This document shows, piece after piece, positions 51,838-61,199 of a stretch of 64,000 nucleotides of DNA. Both the position numbers and the translations under genes were made by a program. This stretch comes from Anaerococcus rubeinfantis. Lineage in GTDB: Bacteria; Bacillota; Clostridia; Tissierellales; Peptoniphilaceae. The stretch lies in assembly GCF_001487145.1 (NCBI RefSeq), contig NZ_LN913016.1, positions 1,054,001 through 1,118,000 on the forward strand. The letters run 5' to 3'. Positions within the stretch are counted from its first letter, which is position 1. Every line of letters starts with the position of its first letter. Under the pieces are notes generated by a model. The model was not told the origin of the DNA. It did not search any database and saw nothing but the letters and a program-made list of their open reading frames with translations.

Positions 51838-53027
51838 CGCCTATTAAACGTATGGCTGATTCTTCATTAGAAATATTTTTATTACTTTTTCTCGTTTTCT
51901 AACTTCTTCGTTTAGTCTTTCTAAGCAATTGGTTGACCTAAGTCTACTATGAATTACATCATTAGCTAGATATGCGAAGGAATCTTCAAATCATTCATCT
52001 AAGGTGGCTAAAGAATTTTGAAATTTCTTTTCTGTTTCGTATTTTAAGAATATTTCTTCTTTCATTTTTCTTGCTAAGCCTATATCTTGGATTTTAAATA
52101 GTGCTTTGATATCAGTTCTAAATTCTTTAGTGTTTTTCTTTGGTGATTTTGATAGGATATTTCTTAAAAAATGAACTTGGCATCTTTGCCATATTACATT
52201 TACGAATGTTTCTTTTATTGATTTTACTAGACCTTTGTGGGAATCTGATATTACCATTTTAAGTCCAGATAGTCCTCTAGATTTTAAATATTCAAAGAAG
52301 GTTGACCATGAATATTCACTTTTGCTAGAACTTAGGTCTAAGCCTATGATTTGTCTATTTCCTTTTTCATTTATTACTATTGTGATATGACAAGCTTTTG
52401 ATACTAATCGATTATTTTCCCTTACTTTTATGTATACTACATCTACAATTATGTAGGGATACTTAGTAGCACTTAAGTCACTATTTCTCCATAGCTTTAC
52501 TTCTTCGTCAAGATCTTTAGTTAAAGATGATACAAAGGATTTAGAATATGTTTTACCACACATATTTTCTATTACCTTGGATACTTTTCTTGTTGATACT
52601 CCTTGAACATACATTTATAGTATGGTTGCAAGTAGTGCTTTTTCATTTCTTTGATATCTTTCAAATACTTGTGCCCTGAATTTACCATCTCTTGTTCTAG
52701 GTACTCTTAAAGTCAATGTTCCTATTTTTGTTGTATAGTCACGTTCATAGTATCCATTGTGGTAGGTGATTCTGTTAGGATCTTTGATAGGCTGTATTTT
52801 CTAAGTACTCATCTCTTTCTTTTTCCATAAGTTCATTAAAAACTTTTGTTAAGATAGATTTAGCAATTTTATTATCTACAGATTCATTAATTAAATTTTG
52901 TATTTCTTCTTGATTAATTGTAAAGTGTAATTGGGTCATTTGATTCCTCCTAGTTGTTTTTGTGGTTAAAAACATTGTACTAGTTTAGGTTTCAAATGAC
53001 CTTTTCTTTTTACACAATTATACGGAC
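51734..53027 (-). mobile_element. Decayed IS256-family insertion sequence
   Basis: About 1.3 kb bounded by GTCCATAATATTGTGTAAAA (51734-51753) and, inverted, GTCCGTATAATTGTGTAAAA (53008-53027), 17 of 20 alike after one shift. It holds a broken mutator-type transposase on the minus strand. I find no clear 8-9 bp target duplication, so later rearrangement is likely. It lies just downstream of the surface protein gene at 53074. Confidence 0.8.
51773..52939 (-). pseudogene. IS256-family transposase, multiply interrupted
   Basis: The start is at 52939 (MTQLHFTINQ) behind AGGAGGAAT. Defects seen: a frameshift after AYQRS; TAA in place of a Glu codon (ALLATIL-stop-MYVQGVSTRKV) near 52615; TGA after ATLDE at 51991; and a frameshift after REKVIKIF. 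The middle 51991-52614 remains open and carries IVDVVYIKVRENN, ISDSHKGLVKSI and WQRCQVHFLRNIL, the mutator DDE core. The true C-terminus (INEDWITSSKLYIRMK) ends at 51773. Confidence 0.85.
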
Positions 53028-53073
53028 TCTATCCTTAGCTAAATGGTTTTTATATAATATAACATTATATTTC

Positions 53074-55326
53074 CTATTTATTTTTCTTACTAATAAATAA
53101 TCCAGCCGCTGCCACTCCTACAACTGCAAATAATCCTGATAATCCAGTTACACCAGTCTTCGCATTTGTTGATTTAGCCTTGCTTCTACCATTGTTATCT
53201 GATTCTTCAACAGAAGATTTCATTTTAGTATCGTTAGATTTATTATCAGATTCTTTTTTATTTTTTGATTCAGTCTTAGCTTTTTCATCATTAGGCTTTT
53301 CGCTAGCATCTGGATTCTTATCTTTATCCTTACCAGATTTATCTTCTTGATCTGGTTTATGTTCTTCACCAACAGGAGTTAAGATTAAATCTAATACGCT
53401 TAATCCTGTAAGCTCTCCTTCTTTTGGTACTGATATTACACCTCTAGCTAAAAGTTTAGAATTTTTATAATCACGTCCATCTCTAATTTCTGCCCTATAT
53501 AATTTACCAGCTTCACCCACAAAATCCATAACAGAATTTTGATCATCACTGTTTGATTTTCCAATTAGTTTACCATCAGCAAATAGGTATACCTCTCCTG
53601 GATAAAAATCAAGTCCACCTTTCTTATTCCTAGTTCTTAACATAACCGCAAATCTTTTTTGATTAATATCCTCACTAAGCTTCATTTTGACTTTTATTGA
53701 CTTATCTAAACCATCCTCAACATACTCATCAGGAGTAGTGAAACTTCCAGTAGCATAAGTTTTACCATTAGCATCTTTTATCTCAACTGAATACGCCCCA
53801 TTCAAATCTAAAGTTAATTCTTTACTAATCTCTATTTCATCATTATAGTTATCTAGATTGTATGACTTGCCATCTATAATGAGACTTGATCCTGGTTTAA
53901 TCCAATCATTTATTTTTCTATTTAGAACCCCAATATTTATACTAAATATATCTTTACGTTCTTTTACATCTTTAGTACTCAAAATATAGTAGTAAAGTCC
54001 GTCTTCATCTTGTTTTATTTCATAAGATTTAAATGATTCGTTTTCATCAAGAGCTGCTTGTGCTGCTTTAACAGCATCATCTCTATTCTTATAAAGTTGA
54101 TGTTCTTGCTCCCTTTGACTAGGAATAGGAGCCAAAGTTAAAGAATACATTCCAAATCCCTTAGGATTGAGTTTGTATGACCTAAATTCTTTATTTACAG
54201 TCAAAATTTCATTTGCCATTCTAGTCATTTGATCTTCTCTACCGTAATGTATACTGAGTTTATTATAATGTGGTAAATTCTTACTTGGAGTTAATACAAC
54301 GGGCAGTGCTAGAGGCCCTAAAAGTTCCCCTTCAACTGGCATATTAAATGTACCTGAATATTCCAATGTATTATCTAATCCTCTTAATTCTAAACAATAT
54401 GGCTTACCAACTTCTCCTTCAAAGTTGTTATATAAACTATTATAAATTTTTCCTATATTTTCGCCATTAACATAGAAGTTATTAACACCATCAAAAAGGC
54501 ACAAATTTCCTTCTTTATCTACGGCATAGAAATATAGGTCAAATACTCTTCTTTTTACATTTTCACTTAATTCAAGATTAACTAACCTAAAATTAGTTTC
54601 TTCAGGAGTAATTTGATCTGGTAGTGTTAAAGAGCCTTTAGCATAAGTCTTGTTATCTTTATCATACTTTATCTCAAAATCATAAGTCTTACCCAATTCA
54701 AAATAATCACTTATTCTAATGTATTCTCTATGATTGGCATGCGAATAAAAACTACTATCTATTTTGACTGCTTTTCCATTATAGTACAAAGTAGACGATT
54801 CTTTTACCCAATCATAAACTCTTCTATTAGGCACTTCAAAATTTATAGAAAAGTGCTCAGATTCTGATGACCTTGTTTTATTTAATAGTAACGTCCTACT
54901 TTCATCAATACTTGAACTTTTTTCTTCCTCACTTCTCAAATCTTTTTCATTATTTTTATCATCAATATTGCTTGAAGATAAATTATTTTCATCTTTTATA
55001 TCATCAATATTGCTTGAGGATATATCTTTCGCATCTTCTTTGTTATTTAGACTTCCCGTAGATTTGTCTTCCTTATCCTCCTTATCTTTGTCGATATCCT
55101 TATTTTCTTTACTATCCGTCTTTTCATCAATTAGATTTTCTTGCTCACTTAAGTTTAGGTAGGATTTGTCTTCTTCTCCTATAGTAATATTAATCTCTTC
55201 TACTTTGTCAGGCTCGCCTTCCTGTCCATAAGCTGGTTGAATGACACTTATAGATAATGCTAGTATTAAGGCTGAAGATAAAACCACTCTTTGAACTGAC
55301 CCCCAAAAGTTGGACTTAAAAATCAA
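53074..55326 (-). pseudogene. Cell-wall-anchored surface protein, 5' end separated by an IS
   Basis: Main body of a secreted surface protein. The hydrophobic signal core (RVVLSSALILALSISV) to the Ala-x-Gly cleavage region is present. Then come an acidic Ser/Asp/Glu/Lys linker (about 40-150), two homologous domains of about 190 residues (about 155-345 and 465-650) beginning FSINFEVPNRR and FSINIGVLNRK, a Lys-rich stalk and the sorting signal NAKTG with hydrophobic helix and KKNK. Its original start (MKTNK at 56873) and ribosome site are cut off by the IS3 element at 55292-56856. What remains could start only at a TTG at 55326 inside the IS with no ribosome site, so it is probably not expressed. 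Function unknown; no similar adhesin domain recognised. Confidence 0.82.
55289..55291. repeat. Target-site duplication (CTT), left
   Basis: The three bases CTT before the IS3-type element are repeated at 56857-56859 after it. Removing one copy and the element rejoins the surface-protein frame exactly (MKTNKRVVLSS). Confidence 0.75.
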
Positions 55327-56856
55327 CTTAAGGAGGTCAGTTTTTTAATGGCAAAATACAAAACAGAATTTAAGATTAAAGTAGTAAGAGAATATCTAGA
55401 AGGAAATATAGGCTACAAAGGATTAGCAAAAAAATACTCTATCCCAGATCATTCTACTGTTAGAACTTGGGTTAATGCTTATGAATCTAGAGGTTATGAA
55501 GGATTAAAATTATCAAGAAAGAGTAATAGTTACTCTTTAGATTTAAAACTAAATGTAGTAGACTTGTATTTAACAGGAGAAATGTCCTATCAAAGCCTAG
55601 CAAATGAATTTAAAATCAACAATCCATCCATGATAGCTAGATGGGTAAAAGAATTTAGAGAAGAAGGAATTGAAGGACTAAAAGCAAAAAAGAAAGGTAT
55701 CCCTTCAATTATGCCAAATACAGATAAAATTATACATAAATAAAAACAAAAAGTAATAAAAGAAAAAAAGAAAAAAGTCTAAAGATAAACAGAAAGAAAA
55801 ACTACTATCTTCAAATGGAAGTAGAAATTCTAAAAAAAAAGATTCAATTCTCTCAAATGACACAGGAAGAAATAGACAGATATCTGAAGTCATTAGATCA
55901 CTAAGAGATAAATTCAAACTGAAGGACTTGTTGGAATATTTCAATCTAGCAAAATCAACATACATGTATTGGCAACAACGTTTAGACAGACCAAACACAG
56001 ATGAGCAAGTAGAAAAGAAGATACTAGAAACTAGAAAAGACAATCCAAACTATGGATATAGAAGAATAACAGCAACGCTAAGAAAACAAGGACTATTGAT
56101 AAACAAAAAGAAAGTTCAAAGACTAGTACAAAAACTAAAACTTCAAGTAACAAGTTTCTCAAGAAAAACAAGAAAATACTCATCATACAAAGGGACAATA
56201 GGAAAAGTAGTAGATAACAAAATAAATAGAAAATTTAAAGTAGATGAACCCTACACATATATAACAACAGATACAACAGAATTTAAGTATCTAGAAAAAG
56301 ATAAATCAGGAAACTACCAAGTAAAAAAACTTTATCTAAACCCATATCTAGACATGTATAATGGTGAAATCATAAGTTATGAAATATCAAAACAACCAAG
56401 GCTAGAACCAATACTAAAAGCCTTAGACAAAGCAATAGAAATAACAAGCACGAACAATGATAAGAGGATATTTCATTCAGACCAAGGATGGGCTTATCAA
56501 ATAAAACAATATACATCAAGACTAGAAAAAGAAGGGATAATCCAATCAATGTCAAGAAAGTGAAATTGCCTAGATAACTCCCCAATGGAGAACTTCTTTG
56601 GGATACTAAAACAAGAAATCTACTATGGCAAAAAATTCTACTCATATGAACAGTTAAAAGAAACACTAGAAGAATATATCCTATATTACAATAAAGATAG
56701 AATAAAAGAAAAATTAGGATATTTAAGTCCAATAGAATATAGAAAGTTAAATGCAGCATAAAAATTCCACCCCTAGGGGTGGAAAGTAATAAAATAATAC
56801 CAGAACAGGTAGTTTACTAGTTCTGGTATTAGGTACAACTTTATGGGGTCACCACA
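55292..56856 (+). mobile_element. IS3-family (IS150-like) insertion sequence
   Basis: 1565 bp. The ends are TGAACTGACCCCCAAAAGTT and, inverted, TGTGGTGACCCCATAAAGTT, typical TG...CA terminal repeats, flanked by a 3-bp CTT duplication. It contains orfA and orfB of a DDE transposase, both damaged. Near its right end are two hairpins (around 56766-56783 and 56798-56832). It is inserted in codon 6 of the surface-protein gene, in the opposite transcriptional direction. Confidence 0.85.
55348..56761 (+). pseudogene. IS3-family transposase orfAB, inactivated
   Basis: orfA begins at 55348 (MAKYKTEFKIKVVREYLEG) with two helix-turn-helix segments and now ends early at a TAA at 55741. The normal leucine-zipper tail (QMEVEILKKK) is seen in another frame near 55815, just before the A9 run where IS3 elements shift frame. 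orfB has DTTEF and HSDQGWAY, then TGA at 56561-56563 where related transposases have Gly (SRK-stop-NCLDNSPMENFFG). The catalytic Glu lies beyond that stop. The element is probably unable to move by itself. Confidence 0.82.
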
Positions 56857-56873
56857 CTTTTATTTGTTTTCAT
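56857..56873 (-). other. Original 5' end of the surface-protein gene
   Basis: ATG at 56873 (minus strand) with a strong GGAGG site 5 bp upstream, followed by codons for MKTNK and then the insertion sequence. Joined across the IS it gives a normal Gram-positive signal peptide: basic head, then VVLSSALILALSI. Confidence 0.8.
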
Positions 56874-56899
56874 ACTTACCTCCATTTATATTTATAAAT

Positions 56900-56924
56900 A
56901 TTATATCACTAATATAAATGTCAA
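56900..56924 (-). promoter_or_regulatory. Possible promoter of the disrupted surface-protein gene
   Basis: On the minus strand TTGACA (56919-56924) and TATAAT (56900-56905) are present, but only 13 bp apart; an ATATTT box would give 17 bp. The TTGACA lies exactly at the edge of the solo IS256 end, so the insertion may have supplied or altered the -35 region. Confidence 0.35.
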
Positions 56925-57028
56925 GTCCATAATATTGTGTAAAATTTACCAGCACAATATTTACTATTTCATTCTAATATATAATTTAGAAGGTGTTATC
57001 CAATCCTCATTGATATCAATGAGGATTG
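56920..57028. repeat. 109-bp solo IS256 end, copy B
   Basis: Direct repeat of 51729-51837 with two differences. It contains only the last about 20 transposase codons and the terminal repeat, so it is a truncated IS256 copy. It now lies upstream of the surface-protein gene. Confidence 0.85.
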
Positions 57029-57146
57029 GATAACATCTAGAAGAATAGCCCTCTTTTCTTAGTACCTCTATCTTATTTCTCTCATTTATGGTAAGATGTT
57101 TATAACTTATATTAACCTCCGTGTGTGTTTTTGTCGTTATTAACAT
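56964..57146 (-). pseudogene. Chimeric IS30/IS256 transposase remnant
   Basis: A 60-codon frame. The first about 37 residues (SYKHLTINERNKIEVLRKEG) are the N-terminal helix-turn-helix of an IS30-family transposase. The rest (LIDINEDWIT, SKLYIRMK) is the C-terminus of an IS256 transposase. The junction coincides with a perfect palindrome at 56994-57035. It is a rearrangement product with no expected function. Confidence 0.8.
56994..57035. repeat. Perfect 42-bp palindrome
   Basis: 21-bp arms, centred on GATATC between 57014 and 57015. The left arm is IS256 terminal coding sequence (TGTTATCCAATCC) and the right arm is its exact complement. In the other IS256 copy (51805-51837) only an 11-bp inverted repeat is present here. 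Confidence 0.85.
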
Positions 57147-57243
57147 TTTACACGAAGTTAGTATGAGTTTTCTATTTTATTCTAGTGTCGCATTTAATTT
57201 TACAACTTATCATTTATTTAAAAATAAAATTAATCCCAATTTT
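57037..57243. other. IS30 fragment and spacer
   Basis: Contains the start of an IS30-type transposase on the minus strand. Further right, near 57178-57205, TGTCGCATTTAATTTTACAA could be its terminal repeat. No other gene is seen before the YbaK-family stop codon at 57244. Confidence 0.45.
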
Positions 57244-57759
57244 TTAAAAATCTAATTCATTAATTCCTGCTTTAAAATCAAAAATTTCATAATCATAGCC
57301 ACAATCTTTTACAAGTTTAAAAATATCTTCATTTTTAATAAAAACTGTCTTAGTATTATCATCTGGGTGAAAAGTCATAAGATTATTTTCTTCTATCATA
57401 TCCTTATCAAAAAATACCTTTATATTTTCATCAGTATTCATCAAACCAAAAACTGAAATTATTCCAACTTCTTGCTCCATAATTTCGTAAACTTTTTTTG
57501 GATCAAGAAAGTGCATACCTTTCTCATTTAATAGTTTATTATAATCTTTTAGGCTAATCATTTTTTTATCATCCATAACTATTAGATAATACTTCCTATT
57601 TTTTCTATTAGCTAAAAAAAGATTTTTTGTCCTAGCCCCCTCTTTTCCCTCAATGTATGCATCAGCTTCTTCAGTAGTTTCTGCTGGAGGATGTTCTACC
57701 ATATCATATTTTATATTTAGTTTATTAAGTCTATCAAAAACTTTTCTAGGATTACCCAT
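57244..57759 (-). CDS. Prolyl-tRNA editing protein, YbaK/PrdX family
   Basis: Free-standing trans-editing deacylase that removes misacylated amino acids (Ala or Cys) from tRNA-Pro. 171 residues. Visible are the N-terminal YDMVEHPPAETTEEA, the family's conserved Lys in GARTKNLFLANRK, and the C-terminal FHPDDNTKTVFI. Relatives with HPPA-type openings are PrdX/ProXp-ala. It starts behind AAAGGAGAT. The small mobile repeat lies about 90 bp upstream. Confidence 0.88.
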   Translation of the reverse strand: MGNPRKVFDRLNKLNIKYDMVEHPPAETTEEADAYIEGKEGARTKNLFLANRKNRKYYLIVMDDKKMISLKDYNKLLNEKGMHFLDPKKVYEIMEQEVGIISVFGLMNTDENIKVFFDKDMIEENNLMTFHPDDNTKTVFIKNEDIFKLVKDCGYDYEIFDFKAGINELDF

Positions 57760-57850
57760 AATATCTCCTTTTAAATTCTAGCACAACACTTTCACTTCAA
57801 TATTATTAATACCCAATTACTTATAAAAAATAAATTTTCACACAAAAAAA

Positions 57851-57867
57851 GAGCAGTTTCCTACTCT
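57851..57867. repeat. 17-bp direct repeat, left flank of small mobile repeat (copy 2)
   Basis: GAGCAGTTTCCTACTCT, identical to 58039-58055. With the adjacent A7 (T7 on the minus strand) it forms the working terminator hairpin GAG-loop-CTC-TTTTTTT of the ribF operon. Confidence 0.85.
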
Positions 57868-58038
57868 CAGAGCGTAGACAAAGTATAATTTAGCTAATAT
57901 TTCTATTTTAAAATAAAATTAAGCTACGTACCATCTCGACTAAGTGAGTAAAACGAACGCATGGAGAGATCTCGCGAGATTTCTCCACTCACTACGTTCG
58001 GTCGAAATAGGCAATTTTTTAGTTTGTCAATAGTCTGG
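57868..58038. mobile_element. MITE-like repeat inserted in a terminator (copy 2)
   Basis: 171-bp reverse-orientation copy of 24702-24875. Conserved parts include CAGAGCGTA.ACAAAGT at one end, TAGTTTGTCAA.AGTCT at the other, CCATCTCGACTAAGTGAGT and GGAGAGATCTC.. GAGATTTCTC in the centre. Like copy 1 it splits a terminator downstream of a minus-strand gene and is flanked by a perfect 17-bp direct repeat. Confidence 0.7.
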
Positions 58039-58055
58039 GAGCAGTTTCCTACTCT
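58039..58055. repeat. 17-bp direct repeat, right flank of small mobile repeat (copy 2)
   Basis: GAGCAGTTTCCTACTCT, identical to 57851-57867. It overlaps the ribF stop codon (58049-58051), so the terminator stem begins within the last codons of ribF. Confidence 0.85.
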
Positions 58056-58990
58056 TTTCTATATTTTTCTATTAATTTTCTTCCTGTTTTTTTATCTTTT
58101 TCCATTTGCTCGATTAATTCATCGGCTGATTTAAATTTATAATCGCATCTTAAATATTCTAAAAATTCTATACTCATATTTTTTCCATAAATATTTTTAG
58201 AAAAATCCATTATATAAGTTTCAATTTTTACTTCTTTATTTTCAAAAGTTGGATTTGTTCCAATATCTGTTAGGGCAAAATAATAATCTCTGTCAATATT
58301 TACTCTAGTAAAATAAACTCCCGATTTTGCAGTGACATATTTGAAAGATGGTTTTAAATTTGCTGTTGGGAAGTTTAATAACCTTCCTCTTTGTGCTCCT
58401 TTAATGACTTTTCCTTGCATTTTAAAAGGATGACCCAAATCTTTGTTGGCTTTTTCGATTTTTCCTTCTCTTACCATTTGTCTGATATCTGTTGAATTTA
58501 TAATTTTTCCATCATCAAGCTCAAAATCTACAACTTTTACCTTATAATCAAAGTCTTCTTGGTATTTTTTTAGAGTTTTTGTATCCCCTTTTGCCATTTT
58601 CCCAAACCTATAATTATCGCCAACAATTACATATTTGGTATTTAATTTTTCGTAGAGAATTTTTTCTATAAATTCATAGGGTGATAAGTTTTTAAATTTG
58701 TCAGAAAATTCCAAAAGGCAAAAACACTCTATTCCCATATTCTTTAAAATTTCAATTTTATCATCAAGACTTGTAAGATATTCTTTTTCTCCATTAAGGA
58801 TATTTTTGGTGTTTTCTTTAAATAATAAGACTGATGGTGTAAGATTTTTTTCTTTTGAAATTTTTATATTTTCTTTCATAAGTTTTTGATGGCCTTTGTG
58901 AACTCCATCAAAATTTCCAAGACTTACCACCTTTGGTGATAGGTCAAATTCATTAAAATCTAAGTCAAATATTTTTATATTAGCCTTCAT
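58049..58990 (-). CDS. ribF: Bifunctional riboflavin kinase/FAD synthetase
   Basis: Makes FMN and FAD, cofactors needed by the Rnf complex among others. 313 residues. The N-terminal adenylyltransferase domain has SLGNFDGVHKGHQKL; the segment YVIVGDNYRFGKMAKGD follows. The C-terminal riboflavin kinase domain has GRLLNFPTANL and ends with the helical DELIEQMEKDKK. It overlaps truB by 11 bp, the usual truB-ribF order. Confidence 0.95.
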   Translation of the reverse strand: MKANIKIFDLDFNEFDLSPKVVSLGNFDGVHKGHQKLMKENIKISKEKNLTPSVLLFKENTKNILNGEKEYLTSLDDKIEILKNMGIECFCLLEFSDKFKNLSPYEFIEKILYEKLNTKYVIVGDNYRFGKMAKGDTKTLKKYQEDFDYKVKVVDFELDDGKIINSTDIRQMVREGKIEKANKDLGHPFKMQGKVIKGAQRGRLLNFPTANLKPSFKYVTAKSGVYFTRVNIDRDYYFALTDIGTNPTFENKEVKIETYIMDFSKNIYGKNMSIEFLEYLRCDYKFKSADELIEQMEKDKKTGRKLIEKYRKE

Positions 58991-59864
58991 AAAACACCTT
59001 CTTAATTTTCAAAGTCTTATTTTCATTTTTGTATTCCCCAAGTCCAATGAATAAATCTTTAACATAAACTCTCAAATATCCCTCAACCTTTTTGTCAAAA
59101 TCAACTTTCATGGTCATTCCATTTGTGGCTTGTTTGTAATAAGATTTATCCAAAATAATTTTTTCATATTGACCCAAAGCTTTATCTATGGGAATTAGAT
59201 TTTTTAAAATTTGATCACTATCCATTTTTTCAAAATCTTCAATTTTTATGGCATCTTTTACATCAAAATCTCCAACTTTTAACCTTCTAAGCTCTTTTAC
59301 AGTAGCAAAAGTTTTTAAATTCTCACCCAAATCATTTACAAGACTTCTTATATAAGTTCCTTTTGAACAAGTTATTTTAAGTCTAGCGTAGGGAAAATCA
59401 AAGTCAAGAATTTCAAAATCATAAATTTTAATTTTTCTTTGTTTTCTTTCTACAGTTTTTCCTTCTCTTGCAAGCTCATAAAGCTTTCTGCCCTTGTGCT
59501 TTAGGGCTGAATACATGGGAGGGGTTTGTAAGATTTCTCCAGTAAAATTTTCTTTTATTGCTTTTTCTAAATCTTTTTTTTCAAAAGTATTTGAAGATTT
59601 TTCTAAAACTTCACCTGTAATATCTTGGCTATCTGTTTTTTGACCAAAAAATGCAAGAGTCTCATAAATTTTAACCTCGTCCATTAAAAAATCTGAAACT
59701 CTTGTTGCTTTGTTAATTAAAAGTGGCAAAAGGCCAGTTGCAAGAGGATCTAGAGTTCCTGCATGGCCTATTTTTTTTATGCCTAGTTTTTTTCTTGCTT
59801 GATATACACATTTTCCTGAGGATATTCCTGTACTTTTATCAATTAATAAAATTCCGCTAGTCAT
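58980..59864 (-). CDS. truB: tRNA pseudouridine(55) synthase
   Basis: Forms pseudouridine 55 in the T-loop of tRNAs. 294 residues. The catalytic Asp is in GHAGTLDPLATGLLPL (about residues 36-51). YSALKHKGRKLYELAREG, and CSKGTYIRSLVNDLGE follow. Overlaps the upstream nrnA gene by 8 bp and ribF by 11 bp, so the group is translationally coupled. Confidence 0.95.
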   Translation of the reverse strand: MTSGILLIDKSTGISSGKCVYQARKKLGIKKIGHAGTLDPLATGLLPLLINKATRVSDFLMDEVKIYETLAFFGQKTDSQDITGEVLEKSSNTFEKKDLEKAIKENFTGEILQTPPMYSALKHKGRKLYELAREGKTVERKQRKIKIYDFEILDFDFPYARLKITCSKGTYIRSLVNDLGENLKTFATVKELRRLKVGDFDVKDAIKIEDFEKMDSDQILKNLIPIDKALGQYEKIILDKSYYKQATNGMTMKVDFDKKVEGYLRVYVKDLFIGLGEYKNENKTLKIKKVFYEG

Positions 59865-60837
59865 TTATTGCCTCTTCTAAAATTTTTCTCATTATATTTA
59901 AAGCCTTATCCATTGAATCTGTATTTATTGTAAATCCAGAAGCCCTAATGTGACCTCCGCCACCATTATTTCTTGCAATTTCTGAAACATCAAGATAGTC
60001 TTTGCTTCTTAGAGAAATTTTATATTCATTTTCCCCATACTCTTTTACAAGACAGGCAACTTCAATTCCCTTTAAATCTCTTAGCATATTTACAACTGAT
60101 TCGCTATCTCCAATTTGAACACCAAATTTTTCGCATGTTTTTTGGCTTACTCCAACCAAAGCATAGGGCTTTTTAAATTCCACCTTATTTAAAAGATGAT
60201 TTTCAAATTGTAATTTTGAAATTTCTTTATTTTGATAGAGATTTTTATAAATCATTTCAAAATCCGCCCCAATTTTATAAAGGTCTGCTGCTGTATAAAA
60301 AGTTAGCTCGCTTATATTTGAATATAAAAATCTATTAGTATCTGTAACCAAACCAGCATACAAAAGAGTTGCAATTTCCTTATCAATTGGAAGATTTAAT
60401 CTTTTAATAATCTCATAAACAAGCTCGCAACTTGCAGGAGAATCTGAATGAATTATATTTAAATCTGTTTTTATAGATCCGCCTTCATGGTGGTCTATTA
60501 CAAGAACTTTTTTAGATTTTTTACAAATCTCTATAGCCTTATCAATCCTATCAAATTCTGAACAATCTACAATTATAAACAAATCATATTCTTTTTGACT
60601 TGGATCTTTATAATTTTCAAGTTGGGGTAGAAATTTTAAGTAATCATCCACCTCGCTTATTTTTATAACTTCAGATTTTTTTCCATAAAGTTCAAGAGAC
60701 TTCCTAAGACCAAGAGCTGATCCTAGGGCATCTCCATCTGGATTTATATGGGCTGAAATTGCAATTGTATTAGCCTCGTCAATAAAATTTTTAAATTTTT
60801 CTAATTCTTTTTGACTAATCTTCTCGATTTTTGGCAT
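59857..60837 (-). CDS. nrnA: DHH-family phosphoesterase (NrnA-like oligoribonuclease/pAp phosphatase)
   Basis: DHH/DHHA1 phosphoesterase degrading short RNA oligos and pAp, 326 residues. The start is put at 60837 (MPKIEKISQK), 9 bp after AAAAAGG. The ATG at 60846 overlaps that ribosome site, so 60846 is less likely. Visible are SAHINPDGDALGSALGL, VDCSEFDRI, VIDHHEGG and the DHHA1 motif GGGGHIRASGF. It lies between rbfA and truB as in many Firmicutes. Confidence 0.92.
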   Translation of the reverse strand: MPKIEKISQKELEKFKNFIDEANTIAISAHINPDGDALGSALGLRKSLELYGKKSEVIKISEVDDYLKFLPQLENYKDPSQKEYDLFIIVDCSEFDRIDKAIEICKKSKKVLVIDHHEGGSIKTDLNIIHSDSPASCELVYEIIKRLNLPIDKEIATLLYAGLVTDTNRFLYSNISELTFYTAADLYKIGADFEMIYKNLYQNKEISKLQFENHLLNKVEFKKPYALVGVSQKTCEKFGVQIGDSESVVNMLRDLKGIEVACLVKEYGENEYKISLRSKDYLDVSEIARNNGGGGHIRASGFTINTDSMDKALNIMRKILEEAIND

Positions 60838-61198
60838 TTTTTTCATCCTTTTTTATGGTTTCGGCAATTAGCTTATCCATATAGACGCCATGTTCGATAG
60901 AATTGTCATATTTAAATCTAAATTCTGGCATTGACCTAAGTCTCATTCTCTCGCCAATTAATTTTTTCATATAACCTTTTGCTTGGTCGAGGGCTTCTAT
61001 TACAGATTCTTTTTTGCTGTCATCTCCCAAAACTGAAACAAAAATATCAGCATAAGATAAGTCATTTGTAACTTCTACATCTGTTATAGAAACTATTACA
61101 TTATCTGATAATCTTGGATCGTTAATATCTTCTGCCAAAATTTTTGATAATTCTTTTTGCATTTGTGAAGATATTTTTAAGGTTCTTCTTTTATCCAT
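60815..61198 (-). CDS. rbfA: Ribosome-binding factor A
   Basis: Small-subunit maturation factor, 127 residues. The KH-like fold is seen as ISSQMQKELSKILAEDINDPRL, VSITDVEVTNDLSYADIFVSV and MRSMPEFRFKYDNSIEHG (with one variation, RLRSMPEF). Overlaps nrnA and sits 1 bp after infB, the nusA-infB-rbfA order. Confidence 0.94.
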   Translation of the reverse strand: MDKRRTLKISSQMQKELSKILAEDINDPRLSDNVIVSITDVEVTNDLSYADIFVSVLGDDSKKESVIEALDQAKGYMKKLIGERMRLRSMPEFRFKYDNSIEHGVYMDKLIAETIKKDEKNAKNRED

Positions 61199-61199
61199 T

